Shown here: positions 1 through 16,550 of the stretch, one piece after another
Numbering within the stretch: position 1 is the stretch's first letter
Layout: each line of letters starts with the position of its first letter
Origin: Chrysomallon squamiferum
Taxonomy: Eukaryota > Mollusca > Gastropoda > Neomphalida > Peltospiridae
Reading direction: 5' to 3'
DNA: 64,000 bases
Assembly: GCA_012295275.1 (NCBI GenBank)
Contig: CM022678.1
Coordinates: 18,401,978 to 18,465,977, forward strand
Translations under genes and position numbers: made by a program
Notes under the pieces: generated by a model
Databases searched by the model: none
Told to the model about the DNA's origin: nothing
What the model saw: the letters and a program-made list of their open reading frames with translations, nothing else

Positions 1-172
1 CTAAGTATGTTGGATGTTTCTTCATAATTGATATTTGTACTTTAACACTTTAATAGTAGCAAAGGTTGAGGTTCAGTTACAAAATTGATTTACTCGTTTT
101 ATACACATACACACACAAACAATATATATATATAATAATAATAAGAAAAATAATAATAATAATTCATACGTT

Positions 173-220
<48 letters not shown>

Positions 221-247
221 TAAACTTTATTGTTAGTAAAGACTTAC

Positions 248-1198
<951 letters not shown>

Positions 1199-3042
1199 TT
1201 CCTTCTGTCTTTGCTTGTTGTCAACGTGAATAAAACTCCACTGACTAAATTTTTATTTTAAACTGTATTTCAGTGACAACTGAATAATTAAATACTGAAA
1301 CGATTCAGATCATTGGCTCATACGACGATTTTGTTGTAGGAAAATGTAACTAAGCTTGTAAATTTATTATGCTCTTATTATTATATACAACTGGGAGAAC
1401 AGAATTACGAAATTCACCCTTTCCTTCACAGAATATTTGTCAGAAGGGATTTCGGAAATCAATATACAACCTAAAATAAAAGAACAAATTTCAAATATTC
1501 ATGAATGTTTGTTTGATTGAGTTATCAGCCGAAGATTCAGTTACTATTTTCGCAGATAGCACGGTTACCTGATGTTTCGTTCGATCAAAAAATCACTAGA
1601 CTGCTATTACAATGTTTGATTTGTTTATAACACACCTGAGCAAGAAGTCATGAATATTTGAAATGTTTTTTTTAATCCAATGTACTTTCTATATTGATTT
1701 TGGCTATCTCTTTTTTGAATCGTATTTTATTTATACTTATTCTTATTCTTATTATTATTATTATTATTATTATTTTATAATTATTGTTCATGACATCATT
1801 TTCATTCTTTAAATGTTAACCTGTGTTTGTATTTCAGTCAATGATGGAAATCAGTTTAGGAAGTAAGCTACGCTTAGGGCTCGAATGAGTGTATTTTATG
1901 TGTTCCTTCGGGACATTTTTAGATATTATTGTTATTTATTTGTTTGTATGTTTGTTCATTTGTTTGTTTGTTTGTTTGTTTGTCGATTGATTGATTTATT
2001 TATTAATAAAACAGTGCAGGTCGTTTATTAGATCAGATATAACTGATAAATATTGGATTATCTTTTATAACGGTAATCGTGGCTATCGTATAACTTCTAA
2101 TTTAAGAGACTGTAAAAGAATCTAAATACAGTAAGTTGATTTTACTACAGAGAAAGGGATTTTATATTAAAACTACGCAACAGCAACATTAATCAGATAC
2201 GTAGCGATTTATTGAGACCAGCATAACCACCTACCTAGTTTCCCAGCATGTTTTTGCTATTTGACAAAATAATAAATGCGTATTTTTCTTTGATCTCTTT
2301 ATGTCTGATGTTTTCAAACAGTGGAGAATGAAACGGCAAACGCAAGGAGGCAATGGAACCGTGAATTAAAATATTTTATTTACAATTAAGGATAGTCCAT
2401 TCTGATAAACGAAACAGGTAAAACCCACTACTTTATTTGTTGGACTGTTCTGTCCAAGAGCACAAAAATATGTTTTTTAAGAATCATCTATTAAACAGCC
2501 TGTTATATAACACAGCGTGAAAAATCTCAATGGATTCCTGAAATAATAATTACTCCATATTAAGTTGCTTTTCTATTATCCCTAAACAACAAAACAAAGA
2601 TGATATTCATGTCAATAATAAAATGTATTTCATATTCAAAATAAATGAAACATTCTTTTACTTCACGGAATTTTCTCTTTTTATAAAGTGGTAATAACAT
2701 ATTATACAAATAACAGTTAGTGATATAAAAAGACTGCATAATATGAAATTAATGAACATGTTCTGTACTCACGTTCTGTAATCAAATAAAATAAAGTAAG
2801 TAAATAAATATCAAAATAGAAATTATAATAATAATAAAAAGAAAGAAGTGATGATGAATAAAATTATTATGATAAACCTTTTTCTTTTTCTTGTTATTTC
2901 TTTATGTGTTATAATTATTTTCTTTAACTTATATTTCGTCATCATCATCAACATTATTAATATGATCTTTATTTTGTCGTTCTGAAAGTCAGTAAATTGT
3001 GAAATAACGATTATGACAAAAATATGAATCGAGTTATATTTA

Positions 3043-3229
3043 TGACGTCATACTTTGCAATGGTAGAACCATAATTTTAAATGCTTCGTTGATGAACAGA
3101 TCATATATAACTAGACAACACATGCACATACACACACACACAGAAAGAACAAATCAAGCCTTGAGACTTCGGATAAACTTCAGTAACAGAATCAAGAGTG
3201 GCAAGTGACGTACTATGTTTATGACGTCA
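3043..3229. promoter_or_regulatory. Pair of TGACGTCA (CRE-type) palindromes upstream of lectin gene 1
   Basis: Perfect 8-bp CREB/ATF palindromes lie at 3043-3050 and 3222-3229, about 1.85-2.0 kb upstream of the gene 1 ATG. The second is preceded by a half-site-like GTGACGTAC (3206-3214). Confidence 0.5.
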
Positions 3230-4191
3230 TACATTATAACAGTCAGAATCCTAGGTCAACTAGGAAAGAGACACACAGAACACAAGATATACTAACATGT
3301 TTGAACTGTATAACAGGTCTCGTACGATGTTTATGTCGTCGCATATTACAAAATACGGATGTTCTAAATAGATAAATAAGAGGCAGAATTATATTCTAAA
3401 CGTGTTTAAAAGCGAAAACATCTGACTATTTTAGAAACCTCCACAATTAAAAAGATATATAAAACTACAGATTCAATGACCAGAAATGTTAACAGAACAA
3501 GGAAAATAAAACGGTAGCAAGGTCGCAGAGCCAAAAAACAAAAACCAAGAACAATAAAAAAAAACCAACAACACTAAAACCAAAAAACAACAAAAACATC
3601 AGGCATGGAGAGAGAAAACAATATTTATTATTATTATTATACAACTGTATTTTTTTGAAACACAGAAATAAATAAGATTGAGATTATCTAATTTGATCAG
3701 TCGTATTTGGATTCTTGAATAGAAACGAAACAGATATACTTCAAGTCAGACAATGAAGTAAACCTTTTAGAAGGTAAGTAATGAAAATAATGACTGTAAA
3801 GATTAACAAAGCATGCCCAAGATATTGAAAATATATAGAAAATTTAACTGTTAACCTTATTCAAAAATTACAAAACCATTAAACATTTCAACACCATTAA
3901 ACATTTGAACACCATAACGACAGGAGATAAACAGCAACAACGATACCTGTTATCTACACTGTAAATAATAATTACTACTTCTACAACTACTACAACAACT
4001 TCAATAACAACTACTGGTGCTGCTGATAACTTAACAACAACTAATAATACCGCCATCTCTACAAATTATAGAGACAAACATTGACAACAACTACAGTTGT
4101 TGCTACTACTACTACTACAACCATGTCGACAGTAAAACTATTCTCTTTAAGAAAAATGTCTTTCTGTAAACTGCTGATGTCATTGTTGACT

Positions 4192-4504
4192 CTATTCTGT
4201 CGCAGTTTTCAGAACCGCTAATTCATCTGTCGACATTTTAGAAATTGCTGCGCGACCTAATAATAAATAGGTGAGGTGGAAAAAGATGTGGGAGTGAAAG
4301 AAAATATTAAGAGAACAAAAACAAAAACAGAAACAAAACAAAACAAATAGCAGTACTAACAGTAAGAAGAACAAAATAAAGAACAGCAACAACAACAACA
4401 ACAAAAACAACACAAAAAAAAATAATAATAAAAATAAATTTAATAAAAATAATTATTAGTTGTAGGGTTAATGTTCTTACTCTTAGCTGCATTTCCGAGT
4501 TCAT
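4192..4504 (-). other. Conserved block with mini-ORF (MNSEMQL... / ...KMSTDELAVLKTATE) downstream of lectin gene 2
   Basis: About 0.3-0.6 kb past the PAN stop is a block that could be two small exons: ATG AAC TCG GAA ATG CAG followed by a donor-like A|GTAAGA, a T/A-rich gap, and a segment reading ISKMSTDELAVLKTATE and stop. It recurs at 10,723-11,022, 21,354-21,647 and 27,318-27,578. The gene 5 copy has a stop in the first part and no donor, and the gene 4 copy is mostly deleted. It may be a 3' UTR exon, a decayed terminal exon or a micro-gene. Coding status is unproven. Confidence 0.3.
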
Positions 4505-4826
4505 TTAACCACAAAAGACGTTAGCTATAATCAGGCAGCAATTTAAACCATCGTCGATATTTTCATCACAGATTTACGTGATGCTGTACGAGTACAATCC
4601 AGAAACACGTTTTTTCAACGCGTTCAAAAAATTGGTCAGTTATTCTGAAATCTTTAGCGTTGAGATCAATTGTGTTTAAAGGTAAGATCAGACAGTCTGG
4701 GTAAATGACGTAAAACAGTAAAGATCAAAATTCATTGTAATGATAGAAGAGAGTTACGTAACTCTGCATACAACGTCACCAATATACTTTTCTGACGTCA
4801 TTTCATAGAAAGATCAGAAACAGTTT

Positions 4827-5951
4827 TTAGTGAAATGAACATTGAGTGTTTTCAAGTAAGGGTTTTCGTTGATAAAAGATCCAAGGCTGTAGCTGACTTG
4901 ACGTTGGAACGGGAAAAGACACAAGATGACACTGTTGTGTTGTGTTTAAGTAATTGAATCCAAAACAAGTAGGACTGCCGTTACAGATCAATGAACACTG
5001 CTGTTTTGTAAATCTTCCTTCTATCTGAGCAGACGGCGAAAACATCAGTCCAAGGTTTCCATGAAATGTAGAAGCTGATGGGAAAAAATTTAAAAGTTTA
5101 AAATCCTCCATAAAAACAACAACAGCAAAACAGATAAAAGAATAAAAAACAACATCACCAAAAACAACAAAATCAAATAAGAATTTAATTATTTTAAACA
5201 ACAATACACAGGCAAATAAAAAGACAAAACAAGAACAGTAACAGCAACAAGAAATAAAAACCGAAAACAAACAAAAAATTCAAGAAAGAGAAAGAAACAA
5301 CAAAAACATACAGAATCAAAACAAAATAATGTTCTACACACTAATTAAATAAACAAACAAACAAAAACAAAAAATTGATTAATTACAAATAATTTAAATG
5401 AAATAATTATAAAATAAAACACTCACTCACACACACACATGCACAAATATATAAAAAAAAAATAATAATATTAAAAAAAAACCCCAAAACACCAGTAAAA
5501 TAAGATAATACATTTCACAATAAAAATAACAAGAAAACAAATCATCAAAAAGTGGAATGTTAACCGCTAACATTTAAAAAGATACATGAGCAATTAAATC
5601 TTATGAGTTATAAAAACCTTTTCTTTTCTTTTTATAATTTAGTCTTTAAATAATAAAACTCACAGGAATATTTGGCGTCACAACCAAACACCATCACTTC
5701 ACAAAGCGTTAGAAAACCTTGAGGAAGAAATATTTTTACGTATCTCGCAGGTGTTACGTTGTCGCAGTGAAGAGAGATTGTCTCCCCGTTTGCCACTGGT
5801 TCAGTGTAAGTGATACACTCACTGGGGGCGCTGTTTTCAACGTACGTGAATATAGTGAAGTTTCGTAATCTGTCGCCTGATGTAAAGAAGAAGAAGAAAG
5901 TAAAAGACATAAAATGAAATAAATAAATATTCAAATTATAAATAAAACAAA

Positions 5952-5986
<35 letters not shown>

Positions 5987-6597
5987 ATTGATAAACCGAA
6001 TATTGCTACTACTGGTGCTGCTGCTACAACTGCAACTGGCACTACTTCTACTGCTGCTAGTGTTTCTGCCACCAGGAGTAGTACTGTCACTACTACTTCA
6101 ACTATTACTATTAGTGTTACTACCACAACTACTGTTATTACTACAACTGCTACTACTATTGCTACTACTATTACTAACATTAATATATTAACGCTAGTAC
6201 TAATATTAATATTAAAACTAAAGCTAACGTTACTGGGGTTTTCATTATTATTTCTATGACCGAAATAATAGACATTTATTCTCAGACTATGTTATTTCAT
6301 TATCATACTGTATTATTAGGAAAAACTATATAAAAACTCTAAATCAAGTGTTTATTTATTTTATGTTTAAACTTTGTACTGATTGTGAGCCTCAGTTAGA
6401 AGCACATAACACTAAGTATGTTGGATATTTCTTCATAACTGATATTTGTACTTTAAGACTTTAATAGTAGTAAAGGTTGAGGTTCAATTACAAAATAGAT
6501 TCATTCGTTTTTATATATATATATAAATATCATAATAATAATAATGATAATAATAATAATAATAATCATTAATAATAATAATAATAATAATAATAAC

Positions 6598-6656
<59 letters not shown>

Positions 6657-7453
6657 TAAACTTTATTGTTAGTAAAGACTTACCACAGCAGTCTCCACGG
6701 TTGACAATAGAAATCGTCTGAATGAAATAAAACCCGAGCAAATCTACTTCCCACCATTGGTTTTTAGTATAGAGTGTGTGGGTACATGACCAGGACTTAT
6801 AATTTGGATTTGTGATGCCGTACACGGCGTATTCAGACGAAGGTGTAAAGTTTCGATCATGAAAGGACGACGACTGTTGTGTTGGTTTTCTCAAAGCCAG
6901 ATTAGTCGAGCCAAAAGCTAAAGGAAACAAACAAACAAACAAACAAACCAAAAAATAAAAATACAATTTTAAATAATAAAAAGATAAACAGTAAATCAAA
7001 AAAATTGGAAAATTGGTTTTTAATGTTTTTTTAAAAAGTAAGAAAAGATAATAAAATAAAAAAAATAAAAAAATAAAAATAAAATGAAATATAAGAAAAC
7101 ATAAATGAATAAGTAAATAAATGAATGAATAAAAGTAGAAAAAATAAGAAAAAATAAAAAAGAAAGAACAGTAATTAGTAATTAAATATAATTATGTAAC
7201 AGAAAAAATAAAATAAAAATAAAAACAGAATAAATTAGAAGCAGCATTAATAATTAATAATATATACAACAGTAGTAGCTGTGGAAGTAGTAATAGTAAT
7301 ATTAGTAATAGTAGCAGTAGTAACTGTAAAACAGTCTATGAAGTGGTAGTATTATAGTATTAGTATTAGTGATAATTACAATAATAGTAGTAGTAGTAGT
7401 AGTAGTAGCAGCAGCAGAAGCAGTTGTAGTATTAAGTGTATCAGTGTAGGTAG

Positions 7454-7518
<65 letters not shown>

Positions 7519-7598
7519 TTTAAAGTTTATTTCTTACAGTAAATGAAGAAAGTACAGGCCCAGGCTGTTAATAATTTGAACGAGAAAAAATCCTTCAT
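4827..7598 (-). CDS. Secreted F-type lectin with C-terminal PAN/apple-like domain, gene 2
   Basis: Four exons: 7598-7538 (signal peptide), 6917-6684 (FTP first half), 5876-5664 (FTP second half) and 5074-4827 (PAN-like, stop TAA). They total 756 nt, or 251 aa. All three introns are phase 1 with GT-AG ends. The spliced protein contains H-x26-R-x-D-x4-R with the adjacent Cys pair, the signature of fucose-binding F-type lectins; the last Arg is the second residue after the exon 2/3 junction (GDR). TLCEV and VFGC close the lectin domain. Exon 4 has a PAN/apple-like cysteine pattern (CSLIC, PTCFGF, QQCHLVSF, TQC). Oddities: the conserved Asp of the AVDG motif is Tyr here (AVYG), and the exon 1 donor is T|GTAAGA, so the junction residue is Ser rather than Ala. 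Expected location is outside the cell. Fucose binding is inferred from the family, not tested. Confidence 0.88.
7457..7515. repeat. (GA)n tract, intron 1 of lectin gene 2
   Basis: About 58 bp, the shortest of the six homologous tracts. Confidence 0.95.
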
Positions 7599-8176
7599 TT
7601 CCTTCTGTCTTTGCTTGTTGTCAACGTGAATAAAACTCGACTGACTAAATTTTTATTTTAAACTCTATTTCAGTGACAACTGAATAATTAAATACTGAAA
7701 CGATTCAGATCACTGGCTCATACTACGATTTTGTGTTGTAGGAAAATGTAAATAAGCTTATAAATTTATTATGCTCTTATTATTACTTACAACTGAGAGA
7801 ACAGAATTACGAAGTTCACGCTTTGCTTGACGAAACGGTCTGATGTTTGTCAGAAGGGATTTGAGAAATCAATATAGAACCTAAAATAAAACAACAAATT
7901 TCAAATATTCATGTATGTTTGTTTGATTGAATTATCAGCCGAAGATTCAGTTACAATTTTCGCAGATAGCACGGTTCCCTGATGTTTTGTTGGATCAAAA
8001 AATTACTAGACTGCTATTACAATGCTTGATTTGTTTATAAAACAGCTTAGCAAGAAGTCATGAATATTTGAAATGTTTTTTTTTAATCCAATGTACTTTC
8101 TCTATTGATTTTGGCTATCTCTTTTTTGAATCGTATTTTATTTATACCTGTCTATGTCGGGTGTTTTATTTTATTT

Positions 8177-8218
<42 letters not shown>

Positions 8219-10114
8219 GTTCATGACATCATTTTCATTCTTTAAATGTTAACCTCTGTTTGTAAATCAGTTTAGGAACTAAGATACGCTTAAGAATGAA
8301 TGTATTTTATGAGTTCCTTCGGGACATTTTTAGATGTTATTTTTATTTGTTTGTTTGTTCATTTGTTTGTTTGTTTGTTTGTTTGTCGATTGATTGATTT
8401 ATCTATGAATAAAACAGTGCAGGTCGTTTATTAGATCAGATATAACTGATAAATATTGAATTATCTTTTATAACGGTAATCGTGGCTATCGTATAACTTC
8501 TAATTTAAGAGACTGTAAAAGAATCTAAATACAGTAAGTCTATTTTACTACAGAGAAAGGGATTTTATATTAAAACTACGCAACAGCAACATTAATCAGA
8601 TACGTAGCGATTTATTGAGACCAGCATAACCACCTACCTAGTTTCCCAGGATGTTTTTGCTATTTGACAAAATAATATATGCGTATTTTTCTTTCATCTC
8701 TTAATGTCTGAAGTTTTCAAACAGTGGAGAATGAAACGGCAAACGCAAGGAGGCAATGGAACCAGGAATTAAAATATTTTATTTACAATTAAGGATAGAC
8801 CACTCTGATAAACGAAACAGGTAAAACCCATTACATTATTTGTTGGACTGTTCTGTCCAAGAGCACAAAAATATGTTTTTTAAGAATCATCTATTAAACA
8901 GCCTGTTATATAACACATCATGTCTTACACATAGTGTACTGGCTGGAACGAGAAAAATCTCAATGGTTACCAGAAATAATAATTACTTCATATTAAGCTG
9001 CTTTTCTATTATCCGTAAACAACAAAACAAAGATGATATTCATGTCAATAATAAAATTTATTTCGTATTCAAAATAAATGAAACATTCTTTCACTTCAAG
9101 GAATTTTCTCTTTTTATAAAGTGGTAATAACATATTATACAAATAACAGTTACTGATATAAAAAGTCTGCATATTATGAAATTAATGAACATGTTCTGTA
9201 CTCACGTTCTGTAATCAAATAAAATAAAGTAAGTAAATAAATGTCAAAATAGAAATTATAATAATAATAAAAAGAAAGAAGTGATGATGAATAAAATTAT
9301 TATGATAAACCTTTTTCTTTTTCTTGTTATTTCTTTATCTGTTATAATTATTTTCTTTAACTTATATTTCGTCATCATCATAAACATTATTAACATGATC
9401 TTTATTTTGCCGTTCTGAAAGTCAGTAAATTCTGAAATAATGATTATGACTAAAATATGGATCGAGATATATTTATGACGTCATATTTTACAATTGTACC
9501 AACAAAATTTTAGATGGTTCCTTGTGGAAAAGACAATATATAACTAGACAACACATGCACATACACTCACACAGACAGAACAAAACAAGCTTTGAGACTT
9601 CGGATAAACTTCAGTAACAGAATCAAGAGTGGGAAGTGACGTACGATGTTTATGACGTCATACATTATAACAGAATCCTAGGTAAACTTGGAAAGAGACA
9701 CACAGAACACAAGATATAGTAACATGTGTTTGAACTGTGTAACATGTCTTATACGATGTTTATGTCGTCAGATATTACAAAATACGGTTGTTCTAAATAG
9801 ATAAATAAGTGGCAGAATTATATTCTAAACGTGTTTAAAAGACAAAACATCTGACTATTTTAGAAACCTCTACAATTAAAAAGGTATATAAAACTACACA
9901 TTCAATGTCGAGAAATGTTAACAAAACAAGGAAAATAAAACGGTAGCAAGGTCTCAGAGCAAAGAAACAAACCAACAACAATAAAAAAAAACAACAACAC
10001 TAAAACCAAAAAACAACAAAATCGATAGTCAGGCATAGAGAGAGAAAAGAAAAGAAATGAAATTACTTTGAAAAAAAAGGTTATAATACGAACGAATGAC
10101 TGAAAATTGTGGTA

Positions 10115-10210
<96 letters not shown>

Positions 10211-11160
10211 CAACTGCATTTTTTAAAACACAGAAATGAACAAGATTGAGATTATCTAATTTGATCAGTCGTATTTGGATTCTTGAATAGAAAAGAAACA
10301 GATATGGTTCGAGTCAGACAATGAAGTAAACCTTTTAGAAGTTAACGAATGAAAATAATGACTGTAAAGATTAACAAAACATGCCGAAGATACTAAAAAT
10401 ATATAGAAATCATAATTGTTAAACTTATTCAAAAATTAGAAAACGATTAAACATTTCAACACCATAATGACAGGAGATAAACAACAACAACGATACCTGT
10501 TATCTACACTGTAAGTACTAATTACTACTTCTACAACTACTACAACAACTTCAATAACAACTACTGGTGCTGCTAACTTAACAACAACTAATAATACAGT
10601 CATCTCTACAAATTATAGAGACAAACATTGACAGCATTGCTACTACTACAACCATGTCGACAGTAAAACTATTCCCTTTAAGAAAAATGTCTTTCTGTAA
10701 CCTGCTGATGTCATTGTTGACTCTATTCTGTCGCAGTTTTCAGAACCGCTAATTCATCTGTCGACATTTTAGAAATTGCTTCGCGATCTGAAAATAAATA
10801 GATGAGGTGGAAGAAGATGTGGGAGTGAAAGAAAATATCAAGAAAACAAAACAAAAAAAAAAACAGAACAAATACCAGTACCAACAATAAGAAGAACAAA
10901 ACAAAGAACAGCAACAACAACAACAACAACAACAACAAAAAAAAACTATTTTTTTTTTTAATAATAATAATTATTAGTTGTTGGGTGAATGTTTTTACTC
11001 CTAGCTGCATTTCCGAGTTCATTTAACCAGAAAAGACGTTTGCTATGATCAGGCACCAATAAAAACCATCGTCGATATTTTCATCACAGATTTACGTGAT
11101 ACTGTACGAGTACAATCCAGAAAGACGCTTTTCTCAAAGCGTTCAAAAATTGGTCAGTTT
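7599..11160. other. Spacer between lectin gene 2 start and lectin gene 3 stop
   Basis: Homologous to the 1199-4826 spacer. It contains the CRE pair (9476 and 9653), a TAA/TTA inverted microsatellite (about 10,117-10,208), a plus-strand open stretch at 8840-9127 judged non-coding because other copies are broken, and the mini-ORF block at 10,723-11,022. It runs directly into the gene 3 stop because the usual 3' block is deleted. Confidence 0.7.
9476..9660. promoter_or_regulatory. CRE-type pair upstream of lectin gene 2
   Basis: TGACGTCA occurs at 9476-9483 and 9653-9660, with GTGACGTAC just before the second. They are 1.9-2.1 kb upstream of the gene 2 ATG. Confidence 0.5.
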
Positions 11161-13886
<2,726 letters not shown>

Positions 13887-14524
13887 TTCCTTCTGTCTTT
13901 GCTTGTTGTCAACGTGAATAAAACTCCACTGACTAAATTTTTATTTTAAACTGTATTTCAGTGACAACTGAATAATAAAATACTGAAACAATTCAGGTGA
14001 CTGGTTCAAACGACGATTTTGTGATGTAGGAAAATGTAAATAAGCTTGTAAATTTATTATGCTCTTATTATTATATACAACTGGGAGAACAGAATTACGA
14101 AGTTCACGCTTTGCTTGACGAAACGGTCTGATGTTTGTCAGAAGGGACTTTGTAAATCAATATACGACGCAAAAGAAAACAATAACAGAATTTCAAATAT
14201 TCCTGAATGTTTGTTTGATTGAGTTATCAGCCGAAGATTCAGTTACAATTTTCGCAGATAGCACGGTTACCTGATGTTTTGTTGGATCAAAAAATTACTA
14301 GACAGCTAATACAATGCTTGATTTGTTTATAACACACCTTAGCAAGAAGTCATGAATATTTGAAATGTTTTTTTTTAATCCAGTGTACCTTCTCTATTGA
14401 TTTTGGCTATCTCTTTTTTGAATCGTATTTTATTTATACTTGTCTATGTCGGGTGTTTTATTTTATTTTATTTTATTTTATTTTATTTATTTATTTATTA
14501 TTAATATTATTATTATTATTTTTA

Positions 14525-14594
<70 letters not shown>

Positions 14595-16550
14595 CATCAT
14601 TATTATTATTATTATTGTTCATGACATCATTTTCTTTCTTTAAATGTTAACCTGTGTTTGCATTTCAGTCAATGATGGAAATCAGTTTAGGAAGTAAGAT
14701 ACGCTTAGCAATGAGTGTATTTTATGAGTTCCCTCGGGACATTTTTAGATGTTATTTTTATTTGTTTGTTTGTTCATTTGTTTGTTTGTTTGTTTGTTTG
14801 TCGATTGATTGATTTATCTATGAATAAAACTGTGCAGGTCGTTTATTAGATCAGATATAACTGATAAATCTTGAATTATCTTTTATAACGGTAATCGTGG
14901 CTATCGTATAACTTCTAATTTAAGAGACTGTGAAAGAATCTAAATACAGTAAGTCTATTTTACTACAGAGAAAGGGATTTTATATTAAAACTACGCAACA
15001 GCAACATTAATCAGATACGTAGCGATTTATTGAGACCAGCATAACCACCTACCTAGTTTCCCAGGATGTTTTTGCTATTTGACAAAATAATATATGGGTA
15101 TTTTTCGTTCATCTCTTAATGTTTGATGTTTTCAAATAGAGGAGAATGAAACGGCAAACGCAAGGAGGCAAATGGAACCGTGAATTAAAATATTTTATTT
15201 ACAGTTAAGGATAGACCACTCTGATAAACGAAATAGGTAAAACCCACTACTTTATTTGTTGGACTGTTCTGTCCAAGAGCACAAAAATATGTTTTTTAAG
15301 AATCATCTATTAAACAGGCTGTTATATAACACAGCGTGTCTTACACATAGTGTACTGGCTGGAACGAGAAAAATCTCAATGGATTCCTGAAATAATAATT
15401 AGTTCATATTAAGTTGCTTTTCTATTATCCCTAAACAACAAAACAAAGATTATATTCATGTGAATAATAAAATTTATTTCGTATTCAAAATAAATGAAAC
15501 ATTCTTTAACTTCAAGGAATTTTCTCTTTTTATAAAGTAGTAATAACATATTATAGAAATAACAGTTAGTGATATAAAAAGACTGCATATTATGAAATTA
15601 ATGAACATGTTCTGTATTCACGTTTTGTAATCAAATAAAATACAGTAAGTAAATAAATGTCAAAATAGAAATAATAATAATAACAAAAAGAAAGAAGTGA
15701 TGATGAATAAAATTATTATGATAAACCTTTTTCTTTTTCTTGTTATTTCTTTATCTGTTATAATTATTTTCTTTAACTTATATTTCGTCATCATTATCAA
15801 CATCATTAATATGATCTTTATTTTGCCGTTCTAAACGTCAGTAAATTGTGAAATAACGATTATGACAAAAAATATGGATCGAGTTATATTTATGACGTCA
15901 TACTTTACAATGGTAGAATCATAATTGTAAATGCTTCATTGATGAACAGATCATATATAACTAGACAACACATGCACATACACACAGACACAGAAATAAT
16001 AAATCAAGCCTTAAGACTTCGGATAAACTTCAGTAACATAATCAAGAATGTCAAGTGACGTACTATGTTTATGACGTCATACATTATTACAGAATCCTTG
16101 TCAACAAGGAAAGAGACATATAGAAGACAAGATATAGTACCACTACTATAACCATGTCGACAGTAAAACTATTCTCATTAAGAAAAATGTCTTTCTGTAA
16201 ACTGCTGATGTCATTGTTGACTCTATTCTGTCGCAGTTTTCAGAATTTGCTATGATCAGGCACCAATAAAAACTATTGTCGATATTTTCATCACAGATTT
16301 ATCTGATCCTGTAGGAGTACAATCCAGAAACACGCTTTTCTCAACGCGTTCAAAAAATTGGTCAGTTATTCTGAAATCTTTAGCGTTTAGATCAATTGTT
16401 TTTAAAGGTAAGATCAGACAGTCTGGGTAAATGACGTAAAACAGTAAACATCAAAGCTCATTGTAATGACACAAGAGTTACGTAAGTGTGCCTGAAACGT
16501 CACCAATATACGTTTCTGACGTCATTTCATAGAAAGATTAGAAACAGTTT
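13887..16550. other. Spacer between lectin gene 3 start and lectin gene 4 stop (shortened)
   Basis: It contains TTTTA and TTA tracts at about 14,457-14,615, the TTTG tract, the CRE pair (15,893 and 16,072) and the 3' CRE (16,517). About 0.9 kb present in the preceding spacers is missing near 16,138, and a second deletion at about 16,245 removes most of the mini-ORF block. No gene is seen. Confidence 0.7.
15893..16079. promoter_or_regulatory. CRE-type pair upstream of lectin gene 3
   Basis: TGACGTCA occurs at 15,893-15,900 and 16,072-16,079, in the same flanking context as in the other spacers. Confidence 0.5.

Larger units (their letters stand above)
1199..4826. other. Spacer between lectin gene 1 start and lectin gene 2 stop
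   Basis: No gene is supported. Read on the minus strand this is the promoter side of gene 1 and the 3' side of gene 2. It holds a TTTG tract (about 1940-1983), a decayed SINE-like segment near 2435-2540, two TGACGTCA sites (3043 and 3222), a third TGACGTCA just past the gene 2 stop (4793), an ATT/ACT-rich stretch (3880-4120) and the conserved mini-ORF block (4192-4504). Confidence 0.7.

Noticed and set aside
8840-9127. 95-codon plus-strand frame MLDCSVQEHKN..., also open at 20,384-20,665
   Set aside because: The same region is broken by stops or indels in the spacers before genes 1 and 3 and is strongly changed before gene 6. Part of it looks like a SINE fragment. It is not under coding constraint.
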